Assembly (NCBI GenBank): GCA_030512335.1
Contig: JAULSU010000007.1
Span: forward strand, 1,240,001 to 1,304,000
Length of the DNA: 64,000 bases
Origin: Immersiella caudata
Taxonomy: Eukaryota > Ascomycota > Sordariomycetes > Sordariales > Lasiosphaeriaceae
Direction: 5' to 3'
In this document: positions 32,301 through 44,293 of the stretch, piece by piece
How positions within the stretch are numbered: the stretch's first letter is position 1
Layout: each line of letters begins with the position of its first letter
The notes under the pieces: model-generated
Told to the model about the DNA's origin: nothing
The model's input: only the letters and a program-made list of their open reading frames with translations
Database searches by the model: none
Position numbers and translations under genes: made by a program

Positions 32301-35300
32301 TGGCGACGAGGGTGGCGGTTGAGGCGCAGCAACCGACACGATGAAGGACTTGAGATGGTGTAGCTTCTCGCTGTCGCGGAAGCAAAGGTGTAAACCGTTG
32401 AATCCCTGTTCTCGCAGTTGTGTATCCCACTCGGCTTCTGAGATGAGGGGTCCCTCTTTCCGACCGTCATTCTCTCCTAAAAAGTGGGTCAGTACTGTTT
32501 GTTTACACCCCTGAGCCACTGAGTTGAACTGACCATTCCACCATCCAGGCAATACACCAACTACCATTGGTACCCGCGCCAATTTGGTGGTGACTTCTTC
32601 GAGAACCAGTACACCCCCTCTGTAGGATGAGTCGTCAGTAGTGTTCTTTTTCGTGTTTGTGGCGGACTTACGGCTTCAGCAGTCCTCTGCAATGCTTTAG
32701 TGAATCGGCGATTGAGCTTGTCGCATGCAACACATTGCTTGCAATAACCATATCATACGCCTCCATCTCAAATACCTGTGCGACAGGGTTGTTCTCGATG
32801 TTGAGCACTCGAAAGTCCATGAGCGGCGCCCATTCCCTGAAGTCGTCTGCGGCTTTCTCAAAGAAGCCACTGGAGATATCGGTGAAAGTGTACGAGACAA
32901 CTCGCCCGACAGCTTCAGCTTGCTTCCCCAAAGCCGAAAACACAACAGAAGTGGTTCCGCCTGTCCCAGCACCGACCTCCAAAATTCGGAGTGGCTCCTT
33001 GTGAGACATGTGAAGGACGTATTGTCCGATGATGGCCTGAATACGATCTTCCCCAAGAGCTGTCCGATAATACGTTCCCAAGAGGTTGTCTTCTCGCAGA
33101 ACTTGCAGAGGCTCGAGCTCGCCGGTGAGAATCTTCTCAAGGTTGACCCCGACTTTGTAGACGAGCTTGCCATCGATTGAGGCAGCATCCACGCGTGCGA
33201 GGATTTCGTCGTCTTGCTCGTCGGAGCTCGTGACCCAGCACGTAGACTCGGGTAAGCCATCATCAACGTGTTGGCAAGGCAGGCCATGGTTATTGGCCCG
33301 CTCAACCTGACGCTGGATGTAGTCAAAAAAGAGTTGGTGATGCGTGCTGAACGATTGCCTCGACTCGAGCGACCCAAATCTTCGGACGGCCCGCTTGCAG
33401 ATAATGTAGCAAGCCCGTTCGAGGTCCCTTACAACCTCATTCTCCACTTCGGGGATATTGCCGACTGAGCGGAGAAGAAGTGTGGCGAGTGATTCCGGGT
33501 TGGTAAACTCGACATCAATCCCCCAGTGATGCCTTGAACCAATCTTCCTCAGCGAACTCAAAGCAGCACCGTCGCTGTCGGAAGGGACGGGCTGCATGCC
33601 TCCAAGCTTCTCGAGAGAAACTGTACGGCATGCTTCAACCTTGATAAGGGGCTCCTCCCAGCTGGGGTCAGCGACGATTCCAGCATAAACCACCTCGCGC
33701 CCCTCCGCCCAGGATCGAGCGTACCCGAGCATCTTATGACCAGCGTGGTATTGCGCAACCTTGGCCGAGACGTAGATGCCCTCGATAAACCGCGGAATCC
33801 TCGCGTTGCCGACATTGAGGAGCTTCGAACTTGAAGCCAAAACAGCCATTTGGATCGCTCCATCAAGCGTGGTTGGGTGGATGATGTGATGATGCTCATA
33901 GTTCTCGGGCATGACTGACGCTGTATCCGACACCACGAGTTCGCAGTGAGCTTCGAAGCATCCGAAACTTATGCATTTGAGTACTTGGAATGACGATCCT
34001 AGATCCACGCCCTGCTTTGCAATGGAAGAGTAGAACTCGTCCGTGGGCACCACTGGAAGCTCAATGCTGACAAGTTTGTAGTACTCTTCTCGGTGGCGCA
34101 CCGTCTCGGCCCTAGTTTCGTCTGCAAAGATGGGGTTGGTTGGGGTGCGAAACTTGACGGAGATGAGGCCGGTAGCGTTTTGTGTCCAGATGCCCTCGGA
34201 GTTCCGACTTGCAATGGTAAACTCATGCCACTTATAGTCTTGAGACTTGGAGCCGAGCCTCCACAGCCGCAGCTGCACCTTTGTCTCGACCTGTCCCTCT
34301 TTCCCACTATCACCATCCCTGGGGAGTACCAAGGCAGCGCCTGCGAAGATGTCCCGCAGCTGGAAGCCCTCAATCTCACGACCAGTGGTGTCTGCAATCT
34401 GGCGCGCTGCTTCAATAGCCATAACCACCATCCCAGCAAAGGGGTAGAGAATTGACTCCTGAACCTGATGGTCATCGATCCAAGGTATCTCGCTGACACG
34501 AAGATAGTTTCGCCAGCTGGGTTCGGCATCGCTCGAATACTCGCTGCGTGCGCCGAGGAGGTCATGACGAGGAAGCGCACGGAAGCGCCAAGCACGGGTC
34601 AGAGCCGATTCGTGCCAGTACTTTGTACTACGGTTCCAAGTGATGGGAGGCATGCCGGTCAACATGACAGGGCTGGAGAGGTCGAGCGGGTTGTTGGCAA
34701 AAGAGATGTTGGCATTGCATCCTCGTTGAGCCAGCAAGCCTAATGCCTCGAGAGCGCTTTGTCTTGCTTCTCTTTTGCGGTGTAGGACTGATACGTACGG
34801 AATATCGACAGTGGATCTCGAGCCGCCGCGAGACGCGAGAATCTGCTTGATCGGTCCTTGAAGCGCGGCGTGAGGGCCAATCTCCACGATTGTGTCCACC
34901 ACTCCGGCTCTTTTTGTGGTCGTGCGCCGTTTGGAAGTCGAGTGACTCAGCGCCGCCAACATCGCATGGCTGAACTTGACGGGATTGAGGAGGTTTTGTA
35001 CCCAGTACAATGGAGAGACTAGCTCGTCGGCTTCGATGAGTTCGCTGGTGACGGAAGAGAACATCCTCACGGGAGAAGACTTGGTGACAACGTTTTTATC
35101 TTGGCTGCAAGTGGCTTTCTCCATGGCATTAATGTAGGTGTCAGCAATGTCTGCCATGTGCGGCGAGTGATAAGCCCGCTCGATAGCCAGCTTCCGGTTG
35201 AAGATTCGCCCTTCGTCCAGGACCGTCTGGAGAGCGGTGACAAGACGCACATCTCCAGACACAGTCACACTCGAGGGGCTGTTGATGCAGGCGATGACAA

Positions 35301-37818
35301 GGGTGCTTTCGGAGTTGCCCTCGACTTGTTTGACCTTCTCGATGTAGGGCACTGTCTCGCTTTCGCCAAGGCCAACAGCCAACATCGCCCCGTTTGTTGT
35401 GATGGCTCCTGACAGTCGGCCCCGATGGAATGATATAGCCCCTTTGGCATAAGCAGCCTGCACCGGATATGATCAGAACAGCACAGTCAACGATCAATTA
35501 CGGATGGCTTACCGCAGTCTCTCCGCTTGAGTGGCCTACCGTCACGGAAGGTCTCACTCCCCAGTCCTCTAGCAAATCCACCAAGGCAACCTGGAGAGCA
35601 GTGCAAGCTGGCTGGCTAATAGCAGGTTTCCCAACCCTGCTATGGGCTTCATCAGCCATCAGCTCGCTGGCGAGGTCCCAATCGGCCCCGGCAGCGTTCA
35701 TGCAGTCAGCTGCAGCCTCAATACTCTCTCGGTACACCCTATAGGCCATTAACTCCCTGCCCATGGCGTACCACTGCGCGCCCTGGCCATTGAAGACGAA
35801 ACAGAGGACCGGGTTATCGAATGCTCGAAGCGGCTTGGCAGGTTTGGCGAGCGCCGTCTTGATGTTCTCAAAATTAGACGCAACAGCGAATGATCGCCAC
35901 TGAAAACGGGTTCGTCTGTCGGAAAGAGTGAAGGCAAGCCTGTCCAACAGGTCGGGGGCGTCATCGCGCTCATTGAGATAGGAGAGAAGGGAGGCGGCTC
36001 TGATATCAGTCCTTTTTTGCTCGTGTGAGGACCAAAGGAGCAGCCTCGGGTAATCTGATTTGATAGCGGCGGCGGCGGTGGTCAGGCTCTCTTTCAGAGT
36101 GTCTTCGATAAGGATGACTTCAGAGGAGGGCCTGTCGCTACTTTCCCTACTGGTGCGACTGGAGGAAGAGGCTTCCGACGAATCACAGTAAAGGGTCGAA
36201 GGGATCGACGGGACTGGAGATCCGAAAGGGATTTGTGGGCTAATGACGGTGTTGTGAGCGCCTCGCAAGCCACGCGCCTTCAGATAGTGGTAGGCTGAGT
36301 CTAGGATGAGATGATCAATGGTGCCTCCGTATCCGAAGCTATTGACGCTGGCCCGGCGAGGCCCTTTGGTGGGCCATGGGATAAGCTTGGTGGGGATCTG
36401 GGCGGTGTCAGCATGGCTGCGTCAGTAACCAATCGTGCTTGCCATTTCGAACGGAAGCCGGAAGCTCACCTTAAGGTTCCACCCAAACAAGTCAATGCGG
36501 GGATTGACATTCTTGAGCAGCAGGTTGGGAGGGATCAAGCCACGCTCCACACACAAAACCGCCTTGATTGCTCCAGCAATACCAGCAGCCGCTTCGAGAT
36601 GGCCGATGTTTGTCTCGATCGAGCCAACAACGATGTTGGGCTGCTCAGGCGGTCGGTGCTGACCGAGAGTGGCACCGATAGCAGCACACTCGAGCGGGTC
36701 TCCAAGAGGCGTTCCTTTCCACTTCTGTAAGTTCCTTTCTTTCAAGTTGGGGGGCCAAACTGACCTGTACCATGGGCCTCAAAGTACTGCGTGTCTTTGA
36801 GCTCTAACCCTGCCTCTGCATAGGTGCTGCGGATGAGTTCTTCCTGGGCCATTGACGAGGGCACTGTTATGCCGGGTGTCGTGCGGCCGTCCTGGTTTAC
36901 GCCAGTACCACGAATGACGGCGCGAATCACATTTCCATCGCGAAGGGCCGCGTCAAGGCGCTTGACGACAAGCATCGCGGCACCCTCGCCCCTGCCGTAG
37001 CCGTTCGCACTCGCGTCAAACGCTTTCGACCTGCCATCAGTGGCAAGGAAGTGGAGCGAGCTCAGAGGCGACGGCATCTCTGGTGTTAACATCAAGCAAG
37101 TTTCGCCGACAACTGCCTGGGTCGTTTCTCCAGAGCGGATGCTCTGACAAGCCAAATGCAACGCGACCAACGAGGAGGAACACGCAGAGTCCAAGATAAA
37201 GCTCGGTCCTTTCATGTCGAAATACCAAGAAATCCGGTTGGCGAGAAGAGTCTGGTTGTCTCCTGTCGCTTCATACATGGGCATGTCCAGCTCCAGGTCG
37301 TGTGCTCGAAGACTGTCAGGGGAGATTCAGTTATCAAGACTACTTCAAGAGAGCCTCAACACAAGCACCTACCGAGCATAACCATGGGCGAAGCATGCCA
37401 TATAACAGCCTGTATCTGAGCCGGCAACATCTTGGATTGTGATCCCGGCATTTTCAAGATTCTCATACGTCAACTCGAGCGCAAGTCTATTCAACGAGAG
37501 TCAGCTGGCATATCGCAAACACGAGTGGCGAGATTTCGCAAACCGTTGCTGAGGGTCCATGGCGTGAGCCTCCTTGGCGGAAATGTTGAAGAAAGGGGCA
37601 TCAAAACCCGTGGGGAGTTCCTTGATGAAATGGCCGCCCTGGATATTGAATGTGGCGCTTCGCTCAGGGTTGGGGTGGTAGAAGGCGTCGAAGTTGAATC
37701 GATCTTTGGGCCAGGCTGAGTGGCCGTCCCTGCTATGCGATATCATCTCCCAGAGCTTCTCAGGGTCGGTTCCTTCGCCAGGGAATCTGCAGGCAATTCC
37801 CACAATAGCAATGGGCAT
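29311..37818 (-). CDS. Highly reducing type I polyketide synthase, disrupted (KS-AT-DH-cMT-psiKR-ER-KR-ACP)
   Basis: Eleven exons: 37818-37544, 37486-37373, 37312-36765, 36714-36470, 36397-35513, 35457-32672, 32619-32534, 32476-30934, 30884-30619, 30567-30075 and 30024-29311, about 2650 codons. Domains in order: KS with catalytic Cys in DSACSSSL and His in EAHGTG and NIGHLE; AT with FNGQGA and GHSSGE; DH with DDHQV and HPTTLDGAIQ; C-methyltransferase with LEVGAGTGGTT; a structural KR linker; ER with HAASGGFGQAS; KR with GGLGGLG and Tyr in GQANYNAG; ACP with phosphopantetheine Ser in GIDSL (29458-29460). Such enzymes make reduced, methylated polyketide chains. Exon 8 is broken: the frame must shift within about 31681-31694, and an in-frame TAA (31628-31630) interrupts the conserved GIGTPGALDTL...YVDDPSHSEPLGP segment. 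A second shift is needed near 29685-29710, between PYWFHEGRFA and VKIHDTQEH. All listed catalytic residues survive. It is probably a recent pseudogene or contains sequence errors. Confidence 0.9.
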
Positions 37819-38832
37819 GGAACCATCTTGTGGTGCTGCACTTGCGTCGCTGTGAAAGACGCCATCTTGAAAGACAAGAGAGATGTGTTCTGTACAGGCA
37901 GAGAAGAAAAAGTCCGACTATGGATATCCAGGCTTCAGAAGACGTGGCATGTAAGTATCGAGCGTAGAGTTACGTATGTATCGATGGAAGGAGTAGGATA
38001 GGAGGCAGCTTTTTAACCAACAAGCATTTCCCCCTGCTTTCCCAGGGGCTGTGCCAGTCCTGGGGTTAGTTCCATCCTTTACCTACCTTTATGCCAACTT
38101 TTTTGTTGGTCATCTCGCCAATAAAAAGAGGTGATTGGGTTCTGACAGGAAGCATCCCTTCCGTCCGCCACAGTCACATTTTGGGATGCGCTCAACCGAT
38201 TATACAGCTCCTAAGCTGTTAGCTCCATCGAGGTCCTGCCAAGTGGCTGACAATGGGGTCAACTAACCAACCTTATCACTATGAAAGTTGACACCCAAGG
38301 CTTCTTGGGGTGGGTGATGACGCTTCTGCACGGTGTAGATGGCGGACCGAATGCATTATTAGTGGGTAAACCTGAAACTGCTCTGCACCATTTGTCAAAT
38401 ATTACAGCAAAAGTTCCCGAGTCACATCAGATATTGCAGCAAACAGACGCCTCTGGGGAGCACCAAGCCTGCCAGCAAATGTGCCAGAGGGATTTTGCAG
38501 CAGTTTCGAATCCAAAGAGAGGACGATCCTGTGGTCCTGAGCCCGCAAGGTCCTCCACCGCGGAGCAAGGTCTTAGGGTGGCGGAACATGACCTAGGGAA
38601 TCAAGTTACGAACGACAGCATCGTGAATGTACCTCTTGTTTGAATCAACAACAAACAAACGGGAGTTACACGAAGTTGGCGGCACACTGCTGCAGCTCAC
38701 CTCATCTTTGTCACCCAGGAGAATAAAATGCCGTTGAGAACCGTTCGCAAAACCCAACCCCGTTTGACCGACATCACACCATAACATCAGACCCCAAACA
38801 AGAAATCGCCACTCACAGCTGCCGCAACCAGT
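37819..38832. other. Bidirectional promoter region, PKS / hydrolase
   Basis: About 1 kb between the divergent PKS and LovG-like hydrolase. Short frames only. A shared promoter would allow co-regulation; I cannot identify a specific regulator site. Confidence 0.5.
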
Positions 38833-39672
38833 ATGCGCTTTCTCTGCCTGCACGGAATGGGCACCAACCCCGAGATCCTGGAATCCCAGCTCGACCCTCT
38901 CCGCTCCCGCCTCCCTCACACTTGGGAGTTCGAGTTCCTCGAGGGTGAAATCTCCACCAACCCCTTCCCCGATATTGCCCAAACCTATTCCGGACCGTAT
39001 CTCTGCTACTACCGCTACCCCACCCCCGAGGCCGTCCAATCTGCTGTCGACACTGTCCTCGACATTGCCAAGTCTGACGGACCCTTCGATGTCATCCTCG
39101 GCTTCTCCAACGGTGCGGCCCTCGCCGCTACCGCCCTCGCCACCGCTGCCTCCCGCAGTCCCTCCGACCCGCCTCAGTTCCGCGCCGCCATCTTCTTCTC
39201 CTCCATCACTCCCTATCGTCTCAACTCTGGGCCCGTCACCCTCACCCTCGAAGGCGACACCATCATCTCCGCAACCCGCCAAGATGCCCCCTCTTCCTCT
39301 CGGTACGACCTCCACACCGACCCTGAAGCATCTGGTCTTGTCTCTGAGCTCCAAGGCCGCAAGGAAATCAAATGGTCCGAACAGGAGCCCGGCCGCGTCA
39401 CCACCGACGTCCTCCTTGGCTACTACCCTCCTCTGCACGCCACTCGCAGTGACAGCAAGAATCTCATCGACATTCCTACGGTCCACAACATCGGCGAGCA
39501 GGATCATAACTACGGTGAGTCATCGCGTCGCTTGGTAGAGCTGTGTAACCCGCGCCTGAGGACCGTCATCACACATGCGGGGGGTCATCACTTCCCGCGC
39601 GAGAAGAGCGTCGTCGGCAAGGTGGCGAGGGCCGTGGAGGAAGCGATGGAGAGGGCGGGGTGGGTTGCCTAG
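38833..39672 (+). CDS. LovG-like FSH-family serine hydrolase / PKS thioesterase
   Basis: A 279-residue, single-exon alpha/beta hydrolase of the FSH1 family. The N-terminal strand MRFLCLHGMGTNPEIL is diagnostic. The nucleophile elbow is GFSNGA (Ser92), Asp224 lies in IGEQD, and the catalytic His is in HAGGHHFPR (252/253). Family members near highly reducing PKS genes (LovG in lovastatin synthesis is the known case) release the chain from the PKS ACP. The divergent PKS 1.0 kb away lacks its own thioesterase, so this gene is its likely partner (inference). Unlike the PKS, this frame is fully intact. The ATG at 38833 starts directly with the first beta strand, as usual for cytosolic FSH proteins. 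Confidence 0.88.
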   Translation: MRFLCLHGMGTNPEILESQLDPLRSRLPHTWEFEFLEGEISTNPFPDIAQTYSGPYLCYYRYPTPEAVQSAVDTVLDIAKSDGPFDVILGFSNGAALAATALATAASRSPSDPPQFRAAIFFSSITPYRLNSGPVTLTLEGDTIISATRQDAPSSSRYDLHTDPEASGLVSELQGRKEIKWSEQEPGRVTTDVLLGYYPPLHATRSDSKNLIDIPTVHNIGEQDHNYGESSRRLVELCNPRLRTVITHAGGHHFPREKSVVGKVARAVEEAMERAGWVA

Positions 39673-41141
39673 TTTTTTTTTCGTTTCTGAAGGGCTTGAA
39701 ATCTGTAAAGTTAGGATACGAGGCGGAAGGAATTGTTGGTTAGTATTCACGGGGACTTTTTTTTTTTCCACCGGAGCCAAGGTAGCTTAAGGTAGCTGGC
39801 AGGGCAGATTAAGAATAAAACTGACGCTAACATTGGCGTTCTTTGTCGTTGAATCCGGTAGCGTATCCCGCAGTCCCGGCTTGTTGGGCCCAAGCAGGGT
39901 GCTGTGTCACGTTCCGTTTTGGTCTTGCCGCGAGGAAAGTGGGAAGTTGAACCGGCTTGTTGGGTTGTTGGTCATGTTGTGCCACTCGGCTCGGGCCCCG
40001 GAAGGATCGATCGTTATGCGCGCGCCAACGCAACGTGGGGGCGGTAGCGAGCGGAATTCCGCCAGGTTTGCAGGGTTGCCAGCCAGGAGGATATGGCAGT
40101 GCGGGACTGAATATCGCGATACGGGATGTGGGTTTTGTGTGATGTTCGGACTTTGGTGATTCGTGCTCGGATCTTTTTTTTGGAGTACGGAGGTAGATGC
40201 CGGCAGTGGAAGTATTCTGGGAGGTTCCTTTTGTGGGGGATAAATTCGAATATGGGTTGGACTGATGGGGCGATGGGGTGATTGAGGGTCACGGTCTATT
40301 TTCTGGGCTGTGTTGTTCGTTTGAGATGGGTTTGGGAGCTTGGGTGCGGTTGCAGAAGCTGTGTATGTGTCGTAGGATGGTGGTGGTTCAAGGGTCTTGT
40401 GAATTTGGCTGCCCTCGGATACTTTGTCGGAACGGTGTTACTCCGATCCTTGTGGGCTTTCGGCGTGGAGGGTTGGAGTCGAGATTGAGCGAGGGGTGTT
40501 TGGACTAGCTGTTGGAGCAGTGGCTTCGCGAGGCTGTTGCAGAGTACGCGGGAACCGTCAACAGAAGAGGGGACTAGCTTGACACTCAGAGGTATCGATG
40601 TAGAGTTTGAGTTTATTGGGCTTTGTGCGAAGTGACAAAACTCGCAAGATACGCTTCCTCTATATATTACGCCGCTGCGGTTAGATTCTTGTCAAATACG
40701 TTTTCTTTGGTACGCCGTGGCGCGGATATCTCAGGGTAAGGCCATTTAAAGACTACAAGTTCTTTTGTCGATTGGAAGTATGAAATTGCCCTTGCGGTTT
40801 GACAGCGAGGTGGCATTTGGAACGAGAGTTGATGGAAACCGCAACCGGGAGGCGGGAGGCCGTCGACCGTCTGCATGTCTGCCTAACTCTGCAGAACAAT
40901 CGTTCCTTCCTCCATAGGTGTTCAGGCCAGAAGAGAGCCAGAATCACCCAGGGCCTCAAAGCAATGCAGATCAACCATGTACAACCCTGCAATTTCCACA
41001 CGTCGAAGATGCAGGCACGTCGATTGGTACAACCTATCCGACGCGGGCATCAGCAGCTGCTAGGAATGCGACCTGACCTTCCAGACTGCAAACCTCACTC
41101 CTCCCGAGATTGTTTACGGCACGCAGCCGCAGCCAGGGAGT
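39673..41141. other. Intergenic, 1.5 kb, no gene recognised
   Basis: Short frames, T-runs and low-complexity G/T-rich sequence (for example around 40280-40500). No domain, RNA or repeat of note. Confidence 0.5.
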
Positions 41142-41930
41142 TTGAAACCTCATGAAAAGGCACCCATTGAGGTTACCGCGCATGCTAGCCACTTTAACTT
41201 CCCTCTTTTAAATCCAACTCGCCACGGCGAGATTCGCGTGCTTGATCTCGACACTGGAGCGGGCAGCGACGCTCTCCGTTGTCGTTTGGAAGTTGCCAAC
41301 CCCCAACTCGGCGTCGAGTGCGAGGCTGTGTCTTATATGGGCAGACCAGTCTGGGAACAGCGATTTGCTCTCTACAATCCACGTTGTTAGCACCAACGGA
41401 AGCCTCGGAGGCGACATCGTCATCACCCGCAACTGCGAAGCCATGCTGCGGAGGCTCTGCGACCCCCGCAAGATACGGCGGCTATGGGTGGACGCAATTT
41501 GCATCGATCAAGCCAACATCCGGGAACGCAACCACCAGGTCCGAAGCATGGCGGCCATTTTTTGCGAGGCGCAACGCGTTGTGGTGTACCTCGGCGAGCC
41601 GGAACCCGTGATCGATCGCCTTGCCGAGTACTCACCGAAGACGAGGGAGGGGATCTCTTAGCTTTGCTGGACTTCTTGCCGCTATTTCGGACACGCTGGT
41701 TCCACTGGGTCTGGGTTCTCCAGGAAATTTCTGTGGCGAAGAGAGCTGTCTTGGTAGTAGGCAAGCAGAGTCTGGATTGGGAAGATCTAGTCGTCAACGC
41801 AAAGGTGTTTTGGTGCGTAAACTCTTACGAGCTTGGGAGGATCCACTCGGAAATTCACCAGGAGGCAGAGCCTTTTGTCCAGGCAGGTAGCAATGCCCAC
41901 CAATGGAAGCAGACGGTGGGAATTGTCTGA
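41142..41930 (+). pseudogene. HET-domain (heterokaryon incompatibility) gene, frameshifted
   Basis: All blocks of the HET domain are present but in three frames. Block 1, about 41190-41340, has NPTRHGEIRVLDLDTG and VECEAVSYM. A two-base loss at about 41335-41345 (where Trp-Gly would be expected after SYM) shifts the frame. Block 2, to about 41620, has IRRLWVDAICIDQ, NHQVRSMAAIF and VVVYLGEPEP. A second shift near 41620 leads to block 3, with DFLPLFRTRWFHWVWVLQEI and LVVGKQSLDWEDL, ending at TGA 41928-41930. HET proteins trigger cell death on fusion of incompatible hyphae; this copy cannot make a complete domain. No plausible introns are placed at the two shifts. Confidence 0.75.
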
Positions 41931-42196
41931 GACATGAGGTCATCAGAGGATGTGACAGGCGGTGAGGAACGTCACAGTTACATGACACGGAGGCCTCATT
42001 TAAGGGGAGATGCAGGCAGGCTTCGGTGGAGGCTGCGTGAAAACAAACAGACCGTGGAGGTGCAAGTGATTGGTTGCTGCCTTGGACACTGCATGTCTTT
42101 CCTAGTGGGGCGGCACAACATTTTGAGTGGGCAGTTGGGCAGCTCAGACCTCATCACCATTGCTACTCAATCGAGTCTGTGACAGTGGCGAAAACA

Positions 42197-43584
42197 ATGG
42201 CAGAAGCAGTAGAACTCGCTGCAAGCATCATCAGCATTACAGCAACGGGCTTTTCCGTGGCAAAAGCCCTTCACGCTCGAACCACTTGTCGAACGATTTT
42301 CGAGAAATCCAAGGAAGTGGTCACAAATCAGGCTCCGAGTGCAGTGGATCTTTCGGACGAAAGAAAAACTGCTGTTCTATCGCAATCCACTGAGGGCCCA
42401 GCACGGGATCTTGGATACCATTCTAAATGTTATGATCTTGCAGGCCGCGAGAGAAAAGGGGAGGGAACCGGCCTGCATCAGGTATGCTGCTCTTGCGCTG
42501 CTATCGAGATCTCAACGGTTGTTGACATAGCATTCAGCACGATCAAGCTGGCCCTCGAAGAGTCAACCCGCGTCCTAGAGGTAACACCTGCGCATCCTCC
42601 AAAGGCAATCGAGGAGGTTTCTAGGTCGCAGCAGCACCGTATTTCTCTGGAGAATGTCCTAAAGAATCGGGAACCTGCACCTACAAAGTCGGAAGAATCG
42701 TTCACCATCATTATGGCCCTATCTGCAGCAGCAGCAGCAGCAACAAAGAATAACAACAACAACAAGCCGCAGCGATGACTCCCTTCAAGTCGCCGAAGAA
42801 GCTCAGGAGATTGAAAGTCAGATTGATGAGGACCTCGGTACACAGCCACAAGAAACGCATGTTGAAATCCAGGAAGATCTTCGCGTTCTCTCCCGTAAGG
42901 TTGTGCGACTATCTAGGAAAAAACTGGCATTACAGGATACCAGGGAGCCCCGGTCTTTTACGCACAGAACAGGCAGTGGGAGTAGACAGGGTCCGGCAGC
43001 ACGCGAGATGGTGTCTTGTCAAGACAAGCCCGCGGCCGGCTACATTACGATTGAGGACTGGACTCCGAGCTTTGCTCTACGTGGGAGGTGCGCGACAATT
43101 CAGAACCTGAGACCTCGATGTCTCACAGCTTCTAACGCCTCTACAAGGGTTCTGCTCGGCCTTGGAAGACCATATTCTAACCCGGCCCCCAGAGTCTGAC
43201 CCAACTATCAACCTAGCCTTCCTTGAATGTCGCCGGAAGTTCCGGGCTGCCGTGAGAGCCGGCAATGTTACTGCAGAAAGCTGGCCGGATGGCTTGATAT
43301 TTCTTGAAGGCATGTGGGAATATTTGGTTGAACCAGGCCAGTCTCTAAAAGTCTGGATCAATGTTGCGCCTGAGAACACGCCCGGGCGGTCCTAAGCCGG
43401 AACAAGACCAGCGTCCCCATGGCTTCACTCTTTTGCAGCGCAGGTCCGAGATGGCACGTTTCGTTTAGGTGGCGACGGCGAGGCCGGACTTTCGTACGAA
43501 TGCTCCAGCGAGGAGGAAGGGTCCCTTTGCCCAGCACGTCAGGCGTTTTGGCACAGGGAAGAGGCGCTGGGCGGTGTTGGTTAG
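42197..43584 (+). pseudogene. Decayed gene, possible fungal N-terminal-domain type
   Basis: The ATG at 42197 gives MAEAVELAASIISITATGFS, resembling the first helix of fungal N-terminal domains. The coding-like signal then moves between frames. Around 42775-43080 one frame reads DDSLQVAEEAQEIESQIDED and GYITIEDWTPSFALRGR. From about 43162 another reads NLAFLECRRKFRAAVRAG and LEGMWEYLVEPGQSLKVWIN, then an in-frame TAA (43393-43395) and 62 more coding-like codons with EAGLSYECSSEEEGS, ending at TAG (43582-43584). Exon structure cannot be restored with confidence. It lies directly after the broken HET gene and could be its distal part or a separate gene. Confidence 0.35.
42724..42765. repeat. Trinucleotide microsatellite (gca)n / (aac)n
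   Basis: A run of gca units followed by aac/aca units. Depending on frame it encodes poly-Ala/Asn or poly-Gln/Thr. Confidence 0.85.
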
Positions 43585-44293
43585 ACCTCGTTAATGTTTA
43601 CGAGACCTTTTTAAATATAAGTCACGTCGTCTGGAATGGACATTAGGTATTCAAAACTGTTTTCGTGTGGAGCTGATGGTCCCTCTCTTCTGGCCGGAGC
43701 CTCCGTGCATCCCGAGGCAAGGCGAGATTATATGGAGTTTCGCAACACCGACGGTGGGAACTTTAACTTCAGACTCATAGACCTCAGCTTGGATGCCACC
43801 CAAAACTTCATATTCGATCCTCTGCCAGTTCTTCACCCCGGTGCGGAGGTTTGCTTCCCACAGAGTTACACCAGTTCTTGGGTTGAAGGATCAAACCCAA
43901 GTTGGTTGTCTTGAACCAGATTTATATGCACTGGGTATTTTTCATAGCTACCGGTGCTCCAAAGTCACCTCAGAAACATTGTAGCGAAGCAGCGCAAAAA
44001 CCACGCAGTTTGTAACATTCACCGAACTCTGAGAACTAGGAGAGAGAGTGTGATTAAGTTATACTTCATAATGTGGTGGTACTGTACTTGCTCGCAATCT
44101 GTCTAATAATACTTGTCTCAAGCCACTCAATGGCGAGGAAAACAGAACACCGTGCATTAAGGTACCTCGAAGCGGAGCAAGCCAAGTGCGCGTTCCAAAT
44201 ACTACGCTTTTTCTATCCGAGAACCATGCGTAGGGGTTTCCAAACTATGACCTGATGGTTGGCGCCCAAGGGAAATGAACCGACCAAGTCCGA
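43585..44293. other. Intergenic / decayed sequence
   Basis: Contains a 92-codon frame at 43636-43914 with no recognisable motif, possibly another remnant. Otherwise AT-richer non-coding sequence. Confidence 0.4.

Noticed and set aside
38593..39507. 304-codon minus-strand frame
   Set aside because: Antisense shadow of the FSH hydrolase, rich in Gly/Glu/Val, with no family signature.
25980..44293. Transposon as the cause of decay
   Set aside because: I saw no transposase, reverse transcriptase, long terminal repeats or terminal inverted repeats; decay appears as point lesions in host-type genes.
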